A stretch of DNA of 21,424 bases. It comes from a virus. The first letter of the stretch is position 1. Every line of letters starts with the position of its first letter. The notes under the pieces are model-generated. The model had not been told where the DNA came from and did not search any database. It saw only the letters and a list, made by a program, of their open reading frames with translations. Made by a program: the position numbers and the translations under genes. The DNA is taken from positions 1 to 21,424 of IMG/VR virus record IMGVR_UViG_3300017750_000144, one strand, 5' to 3'. This document shows, one piece after another, positions 19,566 through 21,424 of the stretch.

Positions 19566-19874
19566 ATGCAAAAATATAAAAAGACGAGCAAAGTTAGTTG
19601 GGTAAATAAATCAGAGCGGGTTGCAGAGATAGCCAAACTAGCAGAGTTAATTAAAGAAGGGGAAGAAGAACATCTAGAGCATTACAATGACTTGGTACTT
19701 AGTTATGCTAAAGATACTAACATGCAAGCTTCGGCCTCTGAGACTGATCCTATTGCTTGGGATTTATTTTGTGAGTTGGCCGGTGGCGATCCTGGTAAGA
19801 TTGTTTATGCTGGAGGTAGGAGAGGGTTAAACTATCTAGAAATGGTTAAATTTAATCGAGGCTACTGGCGGTAA
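19566..19874 (+). CDS. Hypothetical protein, possible paralogue of the 17809 product
   Basis: 102 residues. A basic N-terminus (MQKYKKTSKVSWVNKSERVA), a helix AELIKEGEEEHLEHYNDLVL, then SETDPIAWDLFCELAGGDPG and GRRGLNYLEMVKFNRGYWR. DP-x-x-x-DLF-x-x-AG-x-D and the closing Y-x-E-M match the 17809 protein's end, with an extra loop of about 8 residues. The similarity is short and could be convergence. Function unknown. Confidence 0.7.
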   Translation: MQKYKKTSKVSWVNKSERVAEIAKLAELIKEGEEEHLEHYNDLVLSYAKDTNMQASASETDPIAWDLFCELAGGDPGKIVYAGGRRGLNYLEMVKFNRGYWR

Positions 19875-19893
19875 CTAATTTAAACTAATTAAA

Positions 19894-19977
19894 ATGGATC
19901 CTATTCCTACTATTACTCTAGCCGTTGTAATTATTGAGCTTGTTATATTGGTATTCCTCTTTAGATCTAATAAATAG
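19894..19977 (+). CDS. One-helix membrane peptide (27 aa)
   Basis: MDPIPTITLAVVIIELVILV then FLFRSNK: one transmembrane helix with a positive end. No promoter box precedes it, and its end (TAATAAATAG) contains the next late promoter, so it could be chance. The hydrophobic pattern and its position in a tight operon favour a real gene only modestly. Confidence 0.45.
   Translation: MDPIPTITLAVVIIELVILVFLFRSNK
19970..19976 (+). promoter_or_regulatory. Late promoter ATAAATA
   Basis: Overlaps the last codons and stop of the 27-codon gene. Five bp before the ATG at 19982, which it supports over an upstream in-frame start at 19934. Confidence 0.66.
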
Positions 19978-19981
19978 TTCT

Positions 19982-20218
19982 ATGAAGACCTTACTTATAT
20001 TGCTTGCTTGTTGTCTTATTAGCTGCGAAGGAGGTTATAGCTCGTATACGTACCAATCAGTACCGACTACTACTGTACGTACTTACAGAACCTATACACC
20101 AGCATATTATTATGCTCCTAGGAGAGTATATTACCCACCACCTGTTGTCAGATATCAATACAGAACACCTAGATTACATAGTGTTGAAACAAGAAATTAT
20201 AAGAAAAAGTGTCCATAA
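19982..20218 (+). CDS. Small Tyr/Pro-rich lipoprotein
   Basis: 78 residues from the ATG at 19982. MKTLLILLACCLISCEGG is a lipoprotein signal with lipobox L-I-S-C (Cys15). The mature part is low complexity, rich in Tyr, Pro, Thr and Arg: TYQSVPTTTVRTYRTYTPAY then YYAPRRVYYPPPVVRYQYR. It would be anchored to a membrane and exposed in the periplasm or outside. Small phage lipoproteins can be o-spanins or superinfection-exclusion factors; no i-spanin partner is visible. Late promoter upstream suggests expression late in infection. Overlaps the next gene by 10 bp. Confidence 0.72.
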   Translation: MKTLLILLACCLISCEGGYSSYTYQSVPTTTVRTYRTYTPAYYYAPRRVYYPPPVVRYQYRTPRLHSVETRNYKKKCP

Positions 20219-20430
20219 AAAAGGAATACTCAGTTGCAGGTGAAAACAATGATGTAATTATTACATTCGTGGACAAAAATGATGCTATTGATTATGCTTT
20301 TGAATATTTTACATCTATTCACGATAATCGCAGTTTGAACCAGGTAAACGTTAAAGATATGGATGATAATATAATTTTTACCAGTTTCCGCATGCCGTCT
20401 ACTTATTACATTTCTGGTCCGATGACATAA
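20209..20430 (+). CDS. Small hypothetical protein, GTG start
   Basis: 73 residues from GTG at 20209; no ATG lies near the beginning of this frame. NNDVIITFVDKNDAIDYAFE shows a strand then helix, followed by LNQVNVKDMDDNIIFTSFRM. Similar in plan to the 18346 product (strand, then D-A helix). Overlaps the lipoprotein gene by 10 bp. Its TAA is directly followed by the next promoter. Confidence 0.62.
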   Translation: MSIKKEYSVAGENNDVIITFVDKNDAIDYAFEYFTSIHDNRSLNQVNVKDMDDNIIFTSFRMPSTYYISGPMT

Positions 20431-20446
20431 GGAACTCCGATATAAT
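20431..20446 (+). promoter_or_regulatory. GGAACT-CCGA-TATAAT promoter
   Basis: Directly abuts the preceding TAA. Six bp between TATAAT and the ATG at 20453. Confidence 0.8.
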
Positions 20447-20452
20447 AAGAGT

Positions 20453-20650
20453 ATGAAAGAGAGAGTTGAGAGTTTAATTGAGTCAGGAGAGCATGTGTTC
20501 TTAGATATCTGCCCTAGGCGTGATGGTAAGATGTGGTCTGAAGAAGGAGTCATCAAGAGGCTCGATGCTAATGGTTGGTTTCAGATTGAGTTTATGGGCT
20601 CTACTAACGGGTGGCACGTTAATCAAATCGTAAATATTAAGACAGATTAA
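20453..20650 (+). CDS. Small beta-rich (SH3-like) hypothetical protein
   Basis: 65 residues: a short helix RVESLIESGEHVFLDI, then GVIKRLDANGWFQIEFMGST and NGWHVNQIVNIKTD. Alternating strands with W/F and G-W turns look like a small SH3- or Tudor-like barrel. No family assigned. It is the last clear gene before the 358-bp structured noncoding stretch. Confidence 0.7.
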   Translation: MKERVESLIESGEHVFLDICPRRDGKMWSEEGVIKRLDANGWFQIEFMGSTNGWHVNQIVNIKTD

Positions 20651-20774
20651 AAGTTTTCACCTAATGATGGTGCGTCAAGTGAGTATAAACACGGTTAAGC
20701 GAATAGAATAAGACGTTAAATAATGAACTATCGTGGGAGTAAGGGTGCCCTCAGAGAAAGACCCTAATCTTTAA
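20651..20774 (+). other. Noncoding stretch with hairpins, upstream half
   Basis: No credible gene on either strand. Visible pairings are CACC-TAATGAT-GGTG (20660-20674), GCGTC with GACGT further on (one G-U pair), and AGGGT with ACCCT around 20742-20765. GTGGGAGTAA at 20733-20742 recurs at 20978-20987. It could be a structured RNA transcribed from the 20431 promoter as a long 3' extension, or a decayed gene. I do not recognise a riboswitch or ribozyme family in it. Confidence 0.4.
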
Positions 20775-20790
20775 GGAACTATAGTATAAT
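20775..20790 (+). promoter_or_regulatory. GGAACT-ATAG-TATAAT promoter for an RNA
   Basis: A perfect copy of the element, but downstream lies the tRNA-like RNA rather than a long gene. The expected start (about 20797) is 9 nt before the acceptor stem at 20806. This copy argues that the element is a promoter and not a ribosome-binding signal. Confidence 0.75.
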
Positions 20791-20805
20791 ATAGAAACAA
20801 AATAT

Positions 20806-20914
20806 GGCCCGGTCATCTAACTGGGAAGAACCACCCGGTAGCAATGCTAGCAAGGCTACAACAAGGCGACGGCTGAGTATGGGAGGTAATGCAGGTTCAA
20901 TACCTGCTCGGGCC
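20806..20914 (+). ncRNA. tRNA-like structured RNA with enlarged anticodon region
   Basis: The ends fold like a tRNA. GGCCCGG (20806-20812) pairs with TCGGGCC (20908-20914) in 7 bp with one G-U. The T-arm is GCAGG, TTCAATA, CCTGC (20891-20907). After the acceptor come T8, a three-pair D-stem TCT/AGA and a D-loop AACTGGGA containing GG. The next stem, CCACCC (20831-20836) with GGGAGG (20881-20886), has one A-A mismatch. It closes on 44 nt instead of a 7-nt anticodon loop, and these contain GTAGC/GCTAC (20838-20842, 20855-20859). No U33 or plausible anticodon results, so a translating tRNA is unlikely. CCCGGT/ACTGGG (20808-20825) forms a competing hairpin. It has its own promoter. A 39-codon frame from ATG 20804 runs across it. 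Possible readings: tRNA-derived regulatory RNA, decayed tRNA with an insertion, or unknown phage RNA. Confidence 0.6.
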
Positions 20915-20987
20915 TGCTCCTAGCAATTAACGAGGCGTCAAAATCTTCACGCCTACAACCCTTAGGGGAGAGGCTAGGTGGGAGTAA
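20915..20987 (+). other. Structured 3' flank of the tRNA-like RNA
   Basis: CCTAGC (20919-20924) pairs with GCTAGG (20973-20978) and encloses a 6-bp hairpin AGGCGT/ACGCCT (20933-20954) and a small CCC-TTA-GGG hairpin (20959-20967), a plausible three-way junction. It ends in GTGGGAGTAA, the repeat of 20733-20742, just before the next promoter. No T-tract follows, so it is not an ordinary terminator. Possibly part of the same RNA. Confidence 0.45.
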
Positions 20988-21003
20988 AGAACTACGGTAT
21001 AAT
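20988..21003 (+). promoter_or_regulatory. AGAACT-ACGG-TATAAT promoter (variant)
   Basis: First G of the box is A here. Four bp between box and TATAAT and 5 bp from TATAAT to the ATG at 21009. Confidence 0.7.
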
Positions 21004-21008
21004 AAGGT

Positions 21009-21278
21009 ATGAAAGAGAGTAAGTATGTTGTTGTGGCTTATACGAAGACAAAGACTAATGTACTGAAAGCTCTCAACCTCTGCATTCATGAGGTAAAGGA
21101 TGAAGTACAGAACGTATGGGTAGAGAAGGTAGTACCAGTCAATAGAGAGCGTAAGAATGAGATGGTTAATGGATGGACACCTGGAACAGAAGAGTTTGAT
21201 AGTGCATGGCGAGATACAGACCCAAGCGATAGGCCGATAAAATGCATTGTACATACAGTAAAAGGAACTCGAATATAA
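21009..21278 (+). CDS. Hypothetical protein
   Basis: 89 residues: ESKYVVVAYTKTKTNVLKAL starts with a strand then a helix; VWVEKVVPVNRERKNEMVNG and GTEEFDSAWRDTDPSDRPIK follow, then a closing strand CIVHTVKGTRI. No recognised family. The last codons (AAA GGA ACT CGA ATA TAA) lie inside the next promoter, so the ending KGTRI is set by that element. Confidence 0.7.
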   Translation: MKESKYVVVAYTKTKTNVLKALNLCIHEVKDEVQNVWVEKVVPVNRERKNEMVNGWTPGTEEFDSAWRDTDPSDRPIKCIVHTVKGTRI

Positions 21279-21279
21279 T
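21264..21279 (+). promoter_or_regulatory. GGAACT-CGAA-TATAAT promoter
   Basis: Completely within the end of the preceding gene: the TATAAT supplies the stop codon TAA. Six bp to the ATG at 21286. Confidence 0.78.
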
Positions 21280-21285
21280 AGTAGT

Positions 21286-21424
21286 ATGAACGATACCGTT
21301 GGAAAGAACTATATTGCTGTTAAAGGAAGAGATACTCTTAGAAAGATTGTTGTTGTATCGCCTCGTGTAGTGCTTACTGAATGTGAGTATAAAGAGTTAG
21401 GATGGCGATATGAGCTCTGGCCAA
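21286..21424 (+). CDS. Hypothetical protein, 5' part only
   Basis: 46 codons to the window edge: MNDTVGKNYIAVKGRDTLRK, then IVVVSPRVVLTECEYKELGW. Two strands and a helix are visible, too little to classify. The start is supported by the promoter 6 bp upstream. The gene continues beyond the window. Confidence 0.68.
   Translation, partial: MNDTVGKNYIAVKGRDTLRKIVVVSPRVVLTECEYKELGWRYELWP

Noticed and set aside
20806-20914. Functional translating tRNA, possibly with an intron
   Set aside because: No splice choice in the 44-nt loop gives U33 and an anticodon, and the insertion is far too short for a group I intron and lacks its core motifs.
20804-20923. 39-codon frame MARSSNWEEPP... after the promoter at 20775
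   Set aside because: The ATG is 13 bp after TATAAT rather than 5-7, the frame runs across perfectly paired acceptor and T-arm strands, and the ending GSIPARA is typical of translated tRNA genes. Not excluded completely.
20651-21008. Group I or II intron, RNase P RNA, riboswitch or small ribozyme
   Set aside because: I looked for P7-type core sequences, domain V, RNase P conserved blocks, hammerhead CTGATGA and common riboswitch cores and recognised none.
20856-21254. 132-codon minus-strand open frame over the noncoding island and the 21009 gene
   Set aside because: It crosses the structured RNA and a promoter-supported plus-strand gene, and shows Ser/Leu/Tyr-rich composition without motifs or a promoter.
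12866-21279. GGAACT as a Shine-Dalgarno-like signal
   Set aside because: It lies about 20 nt before the ATG, too far for SD action, is followed by a perfect TATAAT at fixed distance, and one copy precedes an RNA rather than a gene.
1-21424. CRISPR array, insertion sequence or integrase/att site
   Set aside because: No regularly spaced repeats with unique spacers, no transposase or integrase motifs, and the tmRNA-like element has both 5' and 3' halves, so it is not an att remnant.

Overview
The window looks like part of a T4-type (myovirus) phage genome that is AT-rich and probably aquatic or marine. The evidence is a run of T4 morphogenesis homologues (start of tail sheath gp18, tail tube gp19, large terminase gp17, a gp14-like neck protein), T4-style late promoters (ATAAATA) and a long tail of tiny closely packed genes. 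The host cannot be read directly. A secreted EF-hand protein resembles proteins common in Verrucomicrobia and Planctomycetes, and a one-piece tmRNA-type RNA does not fit SAR11 or picocyanobacteria, whose tmRNAs are two-piece. Both are weak hints. Shine-Dalgarno sequences are scarce throughout.

Layout. 1-2464 (minus): gp18 start, gp19, terminase. 2543-4715 (plus): an acidic repeat protein, an unknown gene and the gp14-like neck gene, ending at a hairpin terminator shared with the converging minus block. 4767-6730 (minus): a small conserved gene, a GT9-type glycosyltransferase and a YadA-head-like fibre protein. 6792-11676 (plus): a PD-(D/E)XK nuclease, an RmlD-like reductase/epimerase, a baseplate-like structural protein, a cytidylyltransferase and an RmlB-like dehydratase. 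With the GT9 enzyme, the sugar genes look like a phage-borne surface-sugar module. 11712-21424: about 35 small genes, nearly all plus strand, with one late-type minus gene at 16261-16746. Recognisable members are a MORN-like membrane protein, a zinc-finger protein, a WYL_2/DUF2693-like protein, a secreted EF-hand protein, an HExxH metallopeptidase candidate, two lipoprotein-like peptides and several one-helix membrane peptides.

Two promoter classes organise the window. One is a repeated 16-bp element, GGAACT-N4-TATAAT, found 16 times (6764-21279), almost always directly behind the stop codon of the previous gene. The other is the T4-like late element (N)TAAATA. Both are placed at a nearly fixed distance from the start codon (6 bp after TATAAT, 5 bp after ATAAATA), so that the A of ATG falls at the expected +1. 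Most of these genes are therefore predicted to be transcribed as leaderless mRNAs.

The most striking element is a 64-nt RNA at 18676-18739. It has the complete tRNA-like domain of a tmRNA (acceptor stem with G3-U70, the GGTTTCGACG D-loop block, a T-arm), but the whole mRNA-like and pseudoknot part is replaced by a 6-bp stem with an AAAA loop. A second structured tRNA-like RNA (20806-20914) has its own phage-type promoter and a greatly enlarged anticodon region, inside a 358-bp stretch without a convincing gene.
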